NCBI RefSeq assembly: GCF_011390835.1
Contig: NZ_JAABRQ010000001.1
Coordinates: 344,348 to 408,347 of the forward strand
Reading direction: 5' to 3'
Source of the DNA: Hydrogenophaga sp.
GTDB taxonomy: Bacteria; Pseudomonadota; Gammaproteobacteria; Burkholderiales; Burkholderiaceae_C
DNA: 64,000 nucleotides
The translations under genes were made by a program, and so were the position numbers. Positions 26,086-34,911 of this stretch are shown here, piece by piece (positions within the stretch are counted from its first letter, which is position 1; every line of letters begins with the position of its first letter). The notes beneath the pieces were generated by a model that ran no database searches, was not told where the DNA came from, and worked only from the letters and a program-made list of their open reading frames with translations.

Positions 26086-27942
26086 ATGAGCACTCTCTGG
26101 GATCTTTCCGGCATCCAGCCCAAAACAGAGATCGTCCTGCCTGGCGAGACCATTCCTGCCTTGTTCTGGAATGGCGTGAAAGCGCGCGGACCGCAGGTGT
26201 GGATGCGGCAGAAGGACTACGGCATCTGGCGCACCTGGAGCTGGGACCAGACGGGTGACGCCGTGCGGGAAATCGCCAACGGCTTGATCGCCCTCGGATT
26301 CGCCGAGCGCGAAACCGCTTCCATCCTCTCCAACACCACCATCGAATGGGTGCTGTGCGACCTGGCGGTGCTCAGCGCCAACGGTGTCTCCAATGGCATC
26401 TATCCCACCGACGCAGCGGAACAGGTGCAATACCTGTGCGAAGACTCGGGCACCACCGTGCTGTTTGTCGAAGACGACGAACAGCTGGACAAGGCGCTGA
26501 CTGTGCGCGATCAGCTGCCGAAGCTGCGCAAGATCATTGTGGGCAACATGGAAGGCCTGCGCGACCTCGATGACCCGCAGGTGATGAGCCTGGACGCGCT
26601 GCGCGAGCTCGGCCGCGAGCATGCGCGCACCCACCCGCAGGCGCTGGAGGCGCGCATCGCAGCGAGCCGACCGGAGGATCTGGCAATTCTCGTTTACACC
26701 TCTGGGACCACCGGCCGACCTAAGGGCGCGATGCACAGCCACCAAGGGCTGGTCTACACGGTGCGCGGCTACAACACGCTGATTGCCCGCGACGAAAATG
26801 ATGAGTGCATGTGTTTCCTACCTTTGTGTCACATCGCTGAGCGCATGGGCGGCGAGTATTTTTCACTCTACACCGGCGCCAAACTCAACTTCGTGGAGAA
26901 CCCAGAGACCGTGCCCGAGAACGTGCGCGAAATCGCACCCACCGTGTTCACCGCAGTGCCGCGCGTGTGGGAGAAGTTCTATTCGGGGGTGATGATCACG
27001 CTCAAGGAAGCAGGTGCGCTGCAGCAGGCGGCCTATGCCTGGTCCATCGGGATTGGGCAGCGCGTGGCCGATCTGGTGATGGCCCAGCAACCGGTGCCGG
27101 GCTCGCTCAAGTTGCAGTTTCACGTGGCGCGGCTGCTGGTGCTCAACAACGTGCGCAAGCTGATCGGCATCCACCGTGCGCGCTTTCTCGTCACCGGCGC
27201 AGCGCCGATTTCGCCAGACCTGGTTCGCTGGTACCTGGCGCTGGGAGTGCCCATGCTGGAAGTCTGGGGCATGACAGAAACCTGTGGCGCCTCCACGGGC
27301 GTGCCGGTTGAACGCATCAAACCGGGCTCCATTGGCCCGGCCGCGCAATACAACGAAGTGCGGCTGGACCCGGTGACCAGTGAAATCCAGGTGCGCGGCA
27401 AAAACGTGTTCATGGGCTACCTGAACCTGCCGGAAAAAACCGCCGAGACCATCAGTGCCGATGGCTGGCTGCACACGGGCGATGTGGGCGTGGTCGATGA
27501 GGAAGGGTTTTTCCGCATCACCGACCGCATGAAAGACATCATCATCACCGCAGGCGGCAAGAACATCACACCCAGCGAGCTGGAGAACGAACTCAAGTTC
27601 TCGCCCTACGTGACCGACGCGGTCGTGATCGGCGACAAGCGCCCCTACCTCACCGTGATCATCATGATTGACCAGGAAAACGTGGAGAAATACGCGCAAG
27701 ACAACGACGTGCCCTTCTCCAACTACGCCAGCCTGACCCGCGCGCCCGAGGTGCAGGAGCTGATCCAGAGCGAGATCGAGCGGGCCAACAAGAAGTTTGC
27801 GCGGGTCGAACAGATCAAGAAGTTCTTTCTGCTCGACACCCAGCTCTCGGCCGAAGACGAAGAACTCACCCCCACCATGAAACTCAAACGCCAGCTGGTG
27901 CAAAAGAAATACGCCGAACAGATTGACGCCATGTACCGCTGA
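26086..27942 (+). CDS. AMP-dependent acyl-CoA synthetase/ligase (long-chain type)
   Basis: A 618-residue acyl-adenylate-forming enzyme that makes an acyl-CoA from a free acid, ATP and CoA. The ATP-binding P-loop is LVYTSGTTGRPKGAM (about residues 203-217). Further core motifs are WGMTETCGASTG, DGWLHTGDVGVVDEEGFF and ITDRMKDIIITAGGKNITPSE. The start MSTLWDLSGIQPKTE was chosen because the upstream extension reads the repeat. It sits between the importer ATPase and its binding protein, so it probably activates the imported acid. It may play the role of AtuH in the Pseudomonas atu cluster, but the substrate is inference. Confidence 0.9.
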   Translation: MSTLWDLSGIQPKTEIVLPGETIPALFWNGVKARGPQVWMRQKDYGIWRTWSWDQTGDAVREIANGLIALGFAERETASILSNTTIEWVLCDLAVLSANGVSNGIYPTDAAEQVQYLCEDSGTTVLFVEDDEQLDKALTVRDQLPKLRKIIVGNMEGLRDLDDPQVMSLDALRELGREHARTHPQALEARIAASRPEDLAILVYTSGTTGRPKGAMHSHQGLVYTVRGYNTLIARDENDECMCFLPLCHIAERMGGEYFSLYTGAKLNFVENPETVPENVREIAPTVFTAVPRVWEKFYSGVMITLKEAGALQQAAYAWSIGIGQRVADLVMAQQPVPGSLKLQFHVARLLVLNNVRKLIGIHRARFLVTGAAPISPDLVRWYLALGVPMLEVWGMTETCGASTGVPVERIKPGSIGPAAQYNEVRLDPVTSEIQVRGKNVFMGYLNLPEKTAETISADGWLHTGDVGVVDEEGFFRITDRMKDIIITAGGKNITPSELENELKFSPYVTDAVVIGDKRPYLTVIIMIDQENVEKYAQDNDVPFSNYASLTRAPEVQELIQSEIERANKKFARVEQIKKFFLLDTQLSAEDEELTPTMKLKRQLVQKKYAEQIDAMYR

Positions 27943-27986
27943 GTACAGCGCACCTTTTCCCTTCACAACCACAGGAGACACAGTCC

Positions 27987-29156
27987 ATGAAATTCCCATT
28001 GAGCCTGATCGGCGCTGCCCTGGCGCTCACCACCGGCGCAGCCCTTGCCCAATCCCAGGGCGTGACCAAGGACGAGATCGTGCTGGGCTCGATCCAGGAC
28101 CTGTCCGGCCCCATCGCGGGCTTTGGCAAGCAGATCCGTCTGGGCATGATGCTGCGGGTGGACGAGGCCAACGAGCAGGGCGGCGTCAACGGCCGCAAGA
28201 TCAAGCTGATCGTGGAAGACTCCAAGTACGACCCGCGCAATGCCGTGCTGGCCGCGCAGAAGCTGGTCAACCAGGACAAGATCTTCGCCATGATTGCCCA
28301 CCTCGGTACTGCCACCAACATGGCCGCCATGCCAGTGCAGTTCCAGAAGAACGTGATCAACTTCTTCCCGGTGACGGCCGCGCGCCAGATGTACGAGCCG
28401 TTTCACAAACTCAAGTACGCCTATGCTGCCACCTACTACGATCAGATGAAGATCGCCGCACCCAGGCTGGTGAAGGAAAAGGGTGCCAAGAAGGTGTGTG
28501 CCATGTACCAGGACGACGAGTTCGGCCTGGAGGTGCTGCGCGGTGCCGAGGACGGGCTGAAGGCGGCGGGCATCGAAATGGCCGAGAAGACCTCCTACAA
28601 GCGCGGCGCCACCGACTTCTCCTCGCAGATGCAAAAGCTTGCGTCCGAGAAGTGCGATTTTGTCGTGCTCGGGACCATCATCCGCGAAACTATTGGCGGC
28701 ATCGCCACCGCCAAGCGCCTCGGGTTTAACCCCACCTTCCTTGGTTCGAGCGCGGCCTACACCGACCTGATCCACAAGCTGGGCGGCCCGGCCATGGATG
28801 GCCTGTACGCAACCATGACGGTTGAGAACCCCTACACCGACTCGGCCACGCAGCCGATCCGGTTCTGGGCCAACAAGTACCAGACCAAGTTCAACGAAGA
28901 CCCCACGGTGTTCTCGGTCTACGGCTACAACGCCATTGACGCTTTCCTGACAGCGGCCAGCAAAGCTGGCAAGAACCTGACGACGGACAGCTTCATCAAG
29001 GTCATGGACACCATGAAGTACCCACCCGACATCTTCGGCAGCTCTGAGATGACTTTCAGCCCGACCAAACGCTTGGGCAGTGATTCAGTTCGCATGTCGC
29101 AACTGCAGAACACGCGTTGGAAAGTCGTATCGGAGTACATGCACATCGGCAAGTAA
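27987..29156 (+). CDS. ABC transporter periplasmic substrate-binding protein (LivK-like)
   Basis: A 389-residue type I periplasmic binding protein. The signal peptide MKFPLSLIGAALALTTGAALAQ probably ends at ALA-QS. The mature protein begins GVTKDEIVLGSIQDLSGPIAGFGKQ, with the ligand region AHLGTATNMAAMPVQFQKNV and the typical YAATYYDQMKIAAP. It delivers the ligand to LivHMGF. A ribosome site CAGGAGA precedes the ATG. The gene ends in a strong terminator that closes the operon. The ligand is not readable from sequence. Confidence 0.92.
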   Translation: MKFPLSLIGAALALTTGAALAQSQGVTKDEIVLGSIQDLSGPIAGFGKQIRLGMMLRVDEANEQGGVNGRKIKLIVEDSKYDPRNAVLAAQKLVNQDKIFAMIAHLGTATNMAAMPVQFQKNVINFFPVTAARQMYEPFHKLKYAYAATYYDQMKIAAPRLVKEKGAKKVCAMYQDDEFGLEVLRGAEDGLKAAGIEMAEKTSYKRGATDFSSQMQKLASEKCDFVVLGTIIRETIGGIATAKRLGFNPTFLGSSAAYTDLIHKLGGPAMDGLYATMTVENPYTDSATQPIRFWANKYQTKFNEDPTVFSVYGYNAIDAFLTAASKAGKNLTTDSFIKVMDTMKYPPDIFGSSEMTFSPTKRLGSDSVRMSQLQNTRWKVVSEYMHIGK

Positions 29157-29187
29157 AGGGCGGCCTGCTTCTGCGGGCCTGTCACTC

Positions 29188-29224
29188 AAGCCGCCTCGCC
29201 CTGTGCGACGGCGGCTTTTTCTTT
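29188..29224 (+). terminator. rho-independent terminator after the liv operon
   Basis: Arms AAGCCGCC and GGCGGCTT flank a 14-nt loop, followed by TTTTTCTTT. It lies about 30 nt after the binding-protein stop. Confidence 0.9.
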
Positions 29225-29257
29225 GACCCGGGCCACCACCTGCGCCAACATGCGTCC

Positions 29258-29650
29258 ATGAACGCCGCCACCGCCGCTTTCCTGGCCGACGCCCTGCTCA
29301 CCTTGCATGTGGGCGTGGTGCTGTTCGTGGTCGGCTTGCTGCCGCTGATTCTGATCGGTGGTGCCCTGGGCTGGCGCTGGGTGCGCCATGTTGGCCTGCG
29401 CCTCACCCACCTGGCCCTGATGGTCTTCATCGCCGCCCAGACCTGGCTCGGTCAGCTGTGCCCTCTGACCCTGTGGGAACAAGACCTTCGCCGCCTCGCG
29501 GGCGAGACGGCTTACCGCGAAAGCTTCATCGAACACTGGCTCTCGCGCCTGCTGTATTGGGAGGCACCGTGGTGGGTGTTCGTGGCGGCGTACACGGGGT
29601 TTGCGGTGCTGGTGGGGACGGCCTGGTGGTGGGTTAGGCCCAGGCGATGA
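29258..29650 (+). CDS. DUF2784 family membrane protein
   Basis: A 130-residue membrane protein of the DUF2784 family, function unknown. It has about four hydrophobic segments, with LLTLHVGVVLFVVGLLPLIL, the conserved TWLGQLCPLTLWEQDLR in the middle and FIEHWLSRLLYWEAPWWVFV near the C-terminus. The start MNAATAAFLADALL was chosen because upstream sequence reads through the terminator. It stands alone after the liv terminator. Confidence 0.85.
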   Translation: MNAATAAFLADALLTLHVGVVLFVVGLLPLILIGGALGWRWVRHVGLRLTHLALMVFIAAQTWLGQLCPLTLWEQDLRRLAGETAYRESFIEHWLSRLLYWEAPWWVFVAAYTGFAVLVGTAWWWVRPRR

Positions 29651-29977
29651 ACAAGGCGGAGGCTAGCGAATACTGCTTTCGGCCAACAGCAGCTGGTACG
29701 CAAGAGGAAAAGCAGTCGCTCAAGATATGAATTCAGCCGCAGGCCATCGGATGGAATTAGGGGTTGGCATCTGGACGTGTAGGGCCCCCAAGAAGAAGAA
29801 ATCTCATCCACCTGGTGGATGCGCAAAAGCTGGTGGAGTGAGAGAATCCGAGCCGGTTTTCCAGCCCGACGGATCGGAGGCGGGTCTTGGTCGCCTCACC
29901 CGACTCGTTTGACTGAAGAAAACAGACGCGCACTCATTGCTCTGGAGTGCATTCATGTCACCACTGTAGGAGATGCA
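29651..29977. other. non-coding region with a 17-nt inverted repeat
   Basis: No supported gene is seen. A perfect odd-length inverted repeat, arms CATCCACC and GGTGGATG around a single T, lies at 29805-29821. Base composition is lower in GC than the surrounding operons. The 3' part carries the ribosome site of the next gene (AGGAG, 29968-29972). Confidence 0.5.
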
Positions 29978-30349
29978 ATGTTCAAGCACCTGTTGACCAG
30001 CGCCGTAGTCCTCATGTTGTCTCTTGGAGCATTTGCACAGGAATTTCCTGCTGCAGCAAGCACACCAAAGAAAGGCGAGATCCAGGCACACCTAGCAGAC
30101 AAAGTTTTCGCCGTGGCACTTGCAAACGGGCAGACTTGGCGGTTGGACTTCAAAAAGAATGGCTATTTCTTTATTGATACGAGTACAGGGTTCAATGGGA
30201 AAGGCGAATGGAACTCTGAGGATGGCAAGCTGTGCTCAAAATTGACGGGTAGAGACAGAGACTTCTCCTGCGCCGATGCGCGCATGCATGAAGGCGTCAT
30301 ACACATTCGCCGGGCTGACGGGGAGATCATCCGTTACGTCTCCAAGTGA
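29978..30349 (+). CDS. small exported protein, unknown function
   Basis: A 123-residue protein with a clear signal peptide (MFKHLLTSAVVLMLSLGAFA, cleavage probably before QEF). The mature part reads KGEIQAHLADKVFAVALANG, then WRLDFKKNGYFFIDTST, and contains two cysteines (LCSKLTG and FSCADARM) that could form a disulfide. I do not recognise a family with certainty. AGGAG sits 5 nt before the ATG. Codon use is noticeably more AT-rich than in its neighbours, which suggests recent acquisition. Confidence 0.7.
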   Translation: MFKHLLTSAVVLMLSLGAFAQEFPAAASTPKKGEIQAHLADKVFAVALANGQTWRLDFKKNGYFFIDTSTGFNGKGEWNSEDGKLCSKLTGRDRDFSCADARMHEGVIHIRRADGEIIRYVSK

Positions 30350-30776
30350 CGCTGTACTGAGGCAAAGCTCAAGGGTAGCCCCCCCAGTTGCCCCAGTCCA
30401 CGAAAGTAGAACGGTTACGCAGCCATGGCCAGATGCCGCTCTGGGCCGAAAGCACCATGTCATCTTCGGCAAGAGCAGTCGTTTCAATGACCTAGGCTGA
30501 CCGGCCTCGGTCGAGCAACCGGTCTAGGTGGCCGAGCGGTCGCTTGAGGTCTAGTTCTGCGAATGTCCGGTTGAGGTACTGGCGGACGTGCGTGCGATAG
30601 ACGATTGCATCGAAAACTGGAAGATCAGCCATTCTCGGCAGCATGGCGCGCAGTCGAGATCACCGCACGGTCCCGGCCTTGTCCCCTGGCTTCCCAAAAC
30701 GTTTCTCCGTCGAGGGACTGACAGACCGCACTGCGGAAAACGCAAGAAAGGCGCTTAGGGCGTCGAAACCGGCCAA
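30350..30776. other. intergenic region without recognised genes
   Basis: About 430 nt with no convincing coding signal. It includes GACAGACCGCACTGCGG, a motif that recurs in similar form (GACCGACCGCACTGC) near 54890 in another decayed region. It probably holds old repeat debris. Confidence 0.45.
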
Positions 30777-31208
30777 TCAACGCCCATCAGCCCGCCGCGC
30801 CTCGACCTCGAATGGGTTGTCCCAGTAGGCATCGCGGCCACACAGCCACTGCCAGAGGCTGGAGCCGAGGTAGGCGGGCAAGAATAAGGGGCCCCAGCGC
30901 TCGTACTGCGCCACGTGCACCCGCTCGTGGACCCGCCACTGGTCCAGCGATGCTTGATCGACCGCCAGGACTACATGCCCCAGCGTGATGGCGCCAAACG
31001 GAAGCCGCCATGGACTCAGGCGCGTGGGTTGGGCGGACGCTTTCAGCGCAAGCTCCAGCACACCGTCGACCTGCCGCGGGCGAGCTCCACCCAGCCACCA
31101 GATCGAACCCAGCACCAGACCCAGCAAGGTGTTGGGCGACGCCCAGGCCAGTCGCAGTGCCCGCACCAGGCGGGGCGTGCTTGCCGGCGAAGCCGGTGTG
31201 CGAGCCAT
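30777..31208 (-). CDS. hypothetical protein with HERVH motif
   Basis: A 143-residue protein. A hydrophobic stretch near residue 30 (TLLGLVLGSIWWLGGARP) precedes LPFGAITLGHVVLAVDQ and a conserved-looking HERVHVAQYERWGPLFLPAYLGSSLWQW. The pattern H-E-x2-H is a possible metal-binding or peptidase-like site, but no other metallopeptidase ligand is obvious. I do not recognise a characterised family. It is last in the atu-like operon direction, 8 nt after the thioesterase stop. Confidence 0.7.
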   Translation of the reverse strand: MARTPASPASTPRLVRALRLAWASPNTLLGLVLGSIWWLGGARPRQVDGVLELALKASAQPTRLSPWRLPFGAITLGHVVLAVDQASLDQWRVHERVHVAQYERWGPLFLPAYLGSSLWQWLCGRDAYWDNPFEVEARRADGR

Positions 31209-31216
31209 CGCCGCGC

Positions 31217-31711
31217 TCAGGAAACGATGTAAGCGCCCGAGCCGGTGGACAGCAGCTTGCCGTCCGCGGCCAGGAACTCCATGCGGGTGGAGGCCACGCG
31301 CGAGCCCAGGCGCATGACCTCGGCGCGCAGTTCGAAGTGGTCGCTGATGGCGGGGCGCAGGTAGTCGATGCGCAAGTCGATGGTGCCGAGTTTGCCGAAG
31401 CGATGCAGGCGCTGCTGGGGGGGTTCGTTCATGTGGCGCGCGCCGATCGCTGCCATGCAGGCCAGGCCACCCATGGCGTCCAGGCAGGCGCTGATGACGC
31501 CGCCGTGGATGCGGTTGTGGCTGTAGTGACCAACCAGCTCGGGCTTCATGTTGATGCGGGCCGTCACCTTGTCGGGCGTGATAGCGGTGATCTTCAGGCC
31601 CAGCACCTGGTTGAACACGATCTTTTCTTCAAACAGCTGTTTGAGCGCGTCGACAAACTCGGTCTCGAATGCGTCGGGGTTGGATGGTGTGGTCGCGATG
31701 GTTGGGGTCAT
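31217..31711 (-). CDS. thioesterase, YigI/PaaI-like
   Basis: A 164-residue hot-dog-fold thioesterase. The motif HYSHNRIHGGVISACLDAMGGLA contains the conserved His-Gly-Gly turn, followed by GTIDLRIDYLRPAISDHFELR and STRMEFLAADGKLLSTGSG. The ATG that overlaps the upstream acyl-CoA dehydrogenase stop (ATGA) was taken; an ATG three codons earlier is possible. It probably releases free acid from CoA esters formed by the pathway. Confidence 0.85.
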   Translation of the reverse strand: MTPTIATTPSNPDAFETEFVDALKQLFEEKIVFNQVLGLKITAITPDKVTARINMKPELVGHYSHNRIHGGVISACLDAMGGLACMAAIGARHMNEPPQQRLHRFGKLGTIDLRIDYLRPAISDHFELRAEVMRLGSRVASTRMEFLAADGKLLSTGSGAYIVS

Positions 31712-32874
31712 AGGTTCCATTGTCGTGCGGCAAGTTCTTTCATGATTTCTTCAGCGCCGCCACCAATCATCATGACCTTCACCTCGCGGTACACGCGCTC
31801 GCTCACGGTGCCGCGCATGAAGCCCATGCCGCCCAGCATCTGTACCGCCGCGTCGGCGCAAAACTGCATGGTCTGGGTGGCGTAGTTTTTCAGCAGGCAG
31901 ACGTTGGCGACCCAGTCCGGGCTGGTGTCACCGGCGTCCACGCGCGCACCCAACGCGTCCACCCAGGCCTGGGTGGACTGGATGCGCATCTGCATGTCCA
32001 TGAGCTTGTGGCGGACCACCTGGCGTTCGATCAATAGCGCACCGAAGGTCTGGCGCTGCCGCACCCAGTCCAGCGCCTCGTCATAGCAGGCCTGTGCGAA
32101 GCCCAGGGCGATCGCGCTCATGGCCAGGCGCTCGCCATTGAAGTTGGCCATGATCATGCGAAAACCCGCGCCCTCCTCGCCCAGTCGCAGACTAACCGGC
32201 ACCCTCACGTTGTCAAACCGCAGGTGGGCCGTGTCGGAGCACAGCCAGCCCATCTTGTCGAGCCGGGTGCGCGAGATGCCCGGCGTGTCGCAGGGCACGA
32301 GCAGCAAAGAGATACCCGTTGCGCCCTTGCTTTGTTCACCGGTTCTCACCGCGAGCGTGAGCCAATCGCAGCGCATGCCGGAGGTGATGAACACCTTTTC
32401 ACCATTCACCACGTAATGGTCGCCATCGAGTCGGGCGGTGGTGCGCAGGCTGGCCACATCCGATCCGCCACCAGGCTCGGTGATGCCCAGCGCCGCAATC
32501 GCTTCACCGCGCAGCACAGCCGGCACCACCCGGGCCTGCAGCTCGGCGGTGCCATGCGCCATCAGCGGCGGCAAGCCGATGTTGTGCGAAAACAGGCTGG
32601 CCATGAAGCCGCCGCTGCCTCCCACGCGCGACAGCGTCTGCATCACCGCGTTGCGCACCGACCAGGGCGCCGGCGTGCCGCCCAGCGCTTCCGGGTAGCC
32701 CAGGCCCAGCAGGCCCAGGTCCGCCGCCTGGCGGTAGATGTCCCGCGGGAACTCGCCAGCGGCCTCCCAGGCGGGCACTTGGGGTGCCACCACCTCGCGT
32801 GCAAAACGCTCCACCATCGCCAGCAGCGCGCGCTGGTCTTCGGCGGTGAATGCAGGTGTGTCGGTTGGGGTCAT
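31708..32874 (-). CDS. acyl-CoA dehydrogenase (second copy in atu-like operon)
   Basis: A 388-residue FAD-dependent acyl-CoA dehydrogenase. Core motifs are LGITEPGGGSDVASLRTTAR, GEKVFITSGMRCDWLTLAVRT, the FAD-binding region QMLGGMGFMRGTVSERVYRE and the C-terminal MIGGGAEEIMKELAARQW. It introduces an alpha-beta double bond in an acyl-CoA and passes electrons to ETF. It is distinct in sequence from the other dehydrogenase at 35816, so the operon encodes two enzymes likely to act on different chain lengths or branch positions. Confidence 0.93.
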   Translation of the reverse strand: MTPTDTPAFTAEDQRALLAMVERFAREVVAPQVPAWEAAGEFPRDIYRQAADLGLLGLGYPEALGGTPAPWSVRNAVMQTLSRVGGSGGFMASLFSHNIGLPPLMAHGTAELQARVVPAVLRGEAIAALGITEPGGGSDVASLRTTARLDGDHYVVNGEKVFITSGMRCDWLTLAVRTGEQSKGATGISLLLVPCDTPGISRTRLDKMGWLCSDTAHLRFDNVRVPVSLRLGEEGAGFRMIMANFNGERLAMSAIALGFAQACYDEALDWVRQRQTFGALLIERQVVRHKLMDMQMRIQSTQAWVDALGARVDAGDTSPDWVANVCLLKNYATQTMQFCADAAVQMLGGMGFMRGTVSERVYREVKVMMIGGGAEEIMKELAARQWNL

Positions 32875-32883
32875 GGAGCGGCC

Positions 32884-34911
32884 TCAGTGGTCGAGTCGCA
32901 GCAGCAATTGCCCGGGCGCCACCTGCGCGCCTGCGACCACCAACACCTCGGCCACCACGCCATCGCGCGGCGCGGCCAGGGTGTGCTCCAGCTTCATGGA
33001 TTCGATCACCAGCAGCGGTTCGCCACGCGCCACCTGCTGACCAGCGGCTGCGTGCACCGCGAGCAGCTTGCCGTTGAACGGCGCGCGCAGCTCCCGGTGG
33101 GCATGCTCTGCACCACCCGCGACGGCAGGCGCGTGGCTCAGGTCCGTCAGCCACACCTCCCGCTCCGCAAGCTGCACGTGCCAGCGCCGATCGTCCGCCA
33201 GCACCGCATGGGTCCAGACGTCCACGCCATCCAGCGTGACGCGCCGGCCCGACGCGCCGCCGGCCTGAACCGTGGCCAGATGCACCGATCCGTCTTCCGC
33301 GGTGAGCCGCACCTGGCCTGCACCGAGCTCCAGCACCGACCCCACCGTGATCTCGCCATCGGCCCAGGCCAGGCGCAGCGAGCGCGGATACGGGCAAGGC
33401 AATGCAGGTGCTGGGTTTGCGTGGTCAAAACACACAGCCAGCGCAGCAGCCGCGCGCAAGGCTGGATCGCGCAGCGCCAGGCCTTCGCGCAGCTCGTCAC
33501 CGTGTTGGGCGAGAAAGTCGATGCGCGCGTGGCCGGCGCGAAAAACCGGGTGTTGCAGGCAGGCCGCGAGCAAGGCGCGGTTGGTTTGCAGCCCAAGCAC
33601 GCGGGTGTCGCGCAAGCCCTGCAGCAGGCGGTCAATCGCCGCTTCCCGTGTGGCAGCGTGGGCAATCAGCTTGCCCAGCATGGCGTCGTAATGCGGCGTG
33701 ACCAACGCGCCCGAGGCCAGTGCGTGATCAAAACGCAGGCCGTAGCTCTCGGCCGGTGCATGCAGCTGACGCACCTCACCGGTGTGCGGCGTGAAATGAT
33801 CGTCTTCGGCGCACAGGCGTACCTCGATGGCGTGACCATGGAACTGCACCTGCTCTTGCGCCCATGACAGCGGTTCGCCCCGCGCCACGCGCAGCTGCCA
33901 CTCGACCAGATCCAGCCCGGTCAACATTTCAGTGACAGGATGCTCGACCTGAAGGCGCGTGTTCATCTCCATCAAATAAAAGCTCGCCCCCACGCTCCGC
34001 CGCTCTGCGGGTCGCTGCCCCCCGAGGGGGTGCGTTTCGCCTTGGGGCGGCCCGGCGGCGAAACCTGGCCCTTCCTCGTCAAGCAGAAACTCCACCGTCC
34101 CTGCCCCCACGTAGCCCGCGGCCTGCGCCAGCGCCACGGCGCAGCGGCCCAGCTCGGCGCGCAGCTCGGGCGACACCGCCGGGCTGGGCGACTCTTCGAT
34201 GATCTTCTGATGCCGCCGCTGCACCGAGCAGTCCCGCTCGCCCAGGTGGATGCAATGGCCATGGGCGTCGGCAAACACCTGCACCTCCACATGGCGCGGG
34301 CGCAGCAGCGCGCGCTCCAGCAGCAGTTCGCCACAGCCAAAACCCGAAAGGGCTTCCGACCGCGCGCTCTTGAGCGCAGGCAGCAACTGCGTCCACTCGG
34401 TCACCAGCCGCATGCCGCGACCACCGCCACCCGCCACTGCCTTCACCATCAGCGGCAGGCCGATGCGCTGCGCCTCGGCTTGCAGGCGGTCATCGTCTTG
34501 CGCCTCACCGTGGTAACCCGGCAGACAGGGCACGCCGTGCGCCAGCGCCAATTGCTTGGCGGCGGCCTTGCTGCCCAGCGCCCGGATGGCCGAGGCCGGC
34601 GGACCGACCCAGATCAGGCCAGCTTCCGTGACCGCCTGAGCGAAGTCGGCACTCTCGCTCAGGAAGCCGTAGCCCGGGTGCACCGCGTCCGCTCCGCTCA
34701 CGCGCGCCGCGTGGAGCAGCTTGTCGATGCGCAGATAGGTGTCTGCTGAGGCGTTGCCTTGCAGCGCCACCGCTGATCCGGCTTCCCGCACGTGCAAGGC
34801 ATCCAGGTCCACATCCGAGTACACCGCCACCGTGTCGATGCCCATGGCGTGGGCGGTTCGGATCACGCGGCGGGCGATCTCCGAGCGGTTCGCGATCAGC
34901 AGCTTCTTCAT
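32884..34911 (-). CDS. atuF: acyl-CoA carboxylase biotin subunit, geranyl/methylcrotonyl-CoA type, with in-frame repeat insertion
   Basis: A 675-residue biotin carboxylase-biotin carrier fusion. It begins MKKLLIANRSEIARRVIRTA, with the ATP-grasp GGGGRGMRLV, the metal-binding strands TVEFLLDEEG and YLMEMNTRLQVEHPVTEM, and a C-terminal biotinyl domain with ESMKLEHT (biotinyl Lys640). Residues 282-309, between the two metal-binding strands, are a 28-residue extra segment made by an 84-nt copy of the dispersed repeat. The reading frame stays open. It overlaps the hydratase gene by 4 nt. The geranyl-CoA assignment comes from the cluster; methylcrotonyl-CoA is the main alternative. Confidence 0.88.
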   Translation of the reverse strand: MKKLLIANRSEIARRVIRTAHAMGIDTVAVYSDVDLDALHVREAGSAVALQGNASADTYLRIDKLLHAARVSGADAVHPGYGFLSESADFAQAVTEAGLIWVGPPASAIRALGSKAAAKQLALAHGVPCLPGYHGEAQDDDRLQAEAQRIGLPLMVKAVAGGGGRGMRLVTEWTQLLPALKSARSEALSGFGCGELLLERALLRPRHVEVQVFADAHGHCIHLGERDCSVQRRHQKIIEESPSPAVSPELRAELGRCAVALAQAAGYVGAGTVEFLLDEEGPGFAAGPPQGETHPLGGQRPAERRSVGASFYLMEMNTRLQVEHPVTEMLTGLDLVEWQLRVARGEPLSWAQEQVQFHGHAIEVRLCAEDDHFTPHTGEVRQLHAPAESYGLRFDHALASGALVTPHYDAMLGKLIAHAATREAAIDRLLQGLRDTRVLGLQTNRALLAACLQHPVFRAGHARIDFLAQHGDELREGLALRDPALRAAAALAVCFDHANPAPALPCPYPRSLRLAWADGEITVGSVLELGAGQVRLTAEDGSVHLATVQAGGASGRRVTLDGVDVWTHAVLADDRRWHVQLAEREVWLTDLSHAPAVAGGAEHAHRELRAPFNGKLLAVHAAAGQQVARGEPLLVIESMKLEHTLAAPRDGVVAEVLVVAGAQVAPGQLLLRLDH
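33985..34068 (+). repeat. dispersed GC-rich palindromic repeat inserted in frame in the biotin carboxylase gene, copy D
   Basis: Exactly 84 nt with the family order: CGCCCCCACGCTCCGCCGC, CCCCCCGAGGGGG (34018-34030) and GCGGCCCGGC (34047-34056, identical to a 10-mer in copies A and C). On the gene's strand it adds 28 residues rich in Gly, Pro and Arg. Removing it restores the normal biotin carboxylase sequence EG-SFYLMEMNTR. Confidence 0.88.

Noticed and set aside
30350..30776. Possible tRNA or small RNA in the spacer
   Set aside because: No cloverleaf or acceptor stem could be built.
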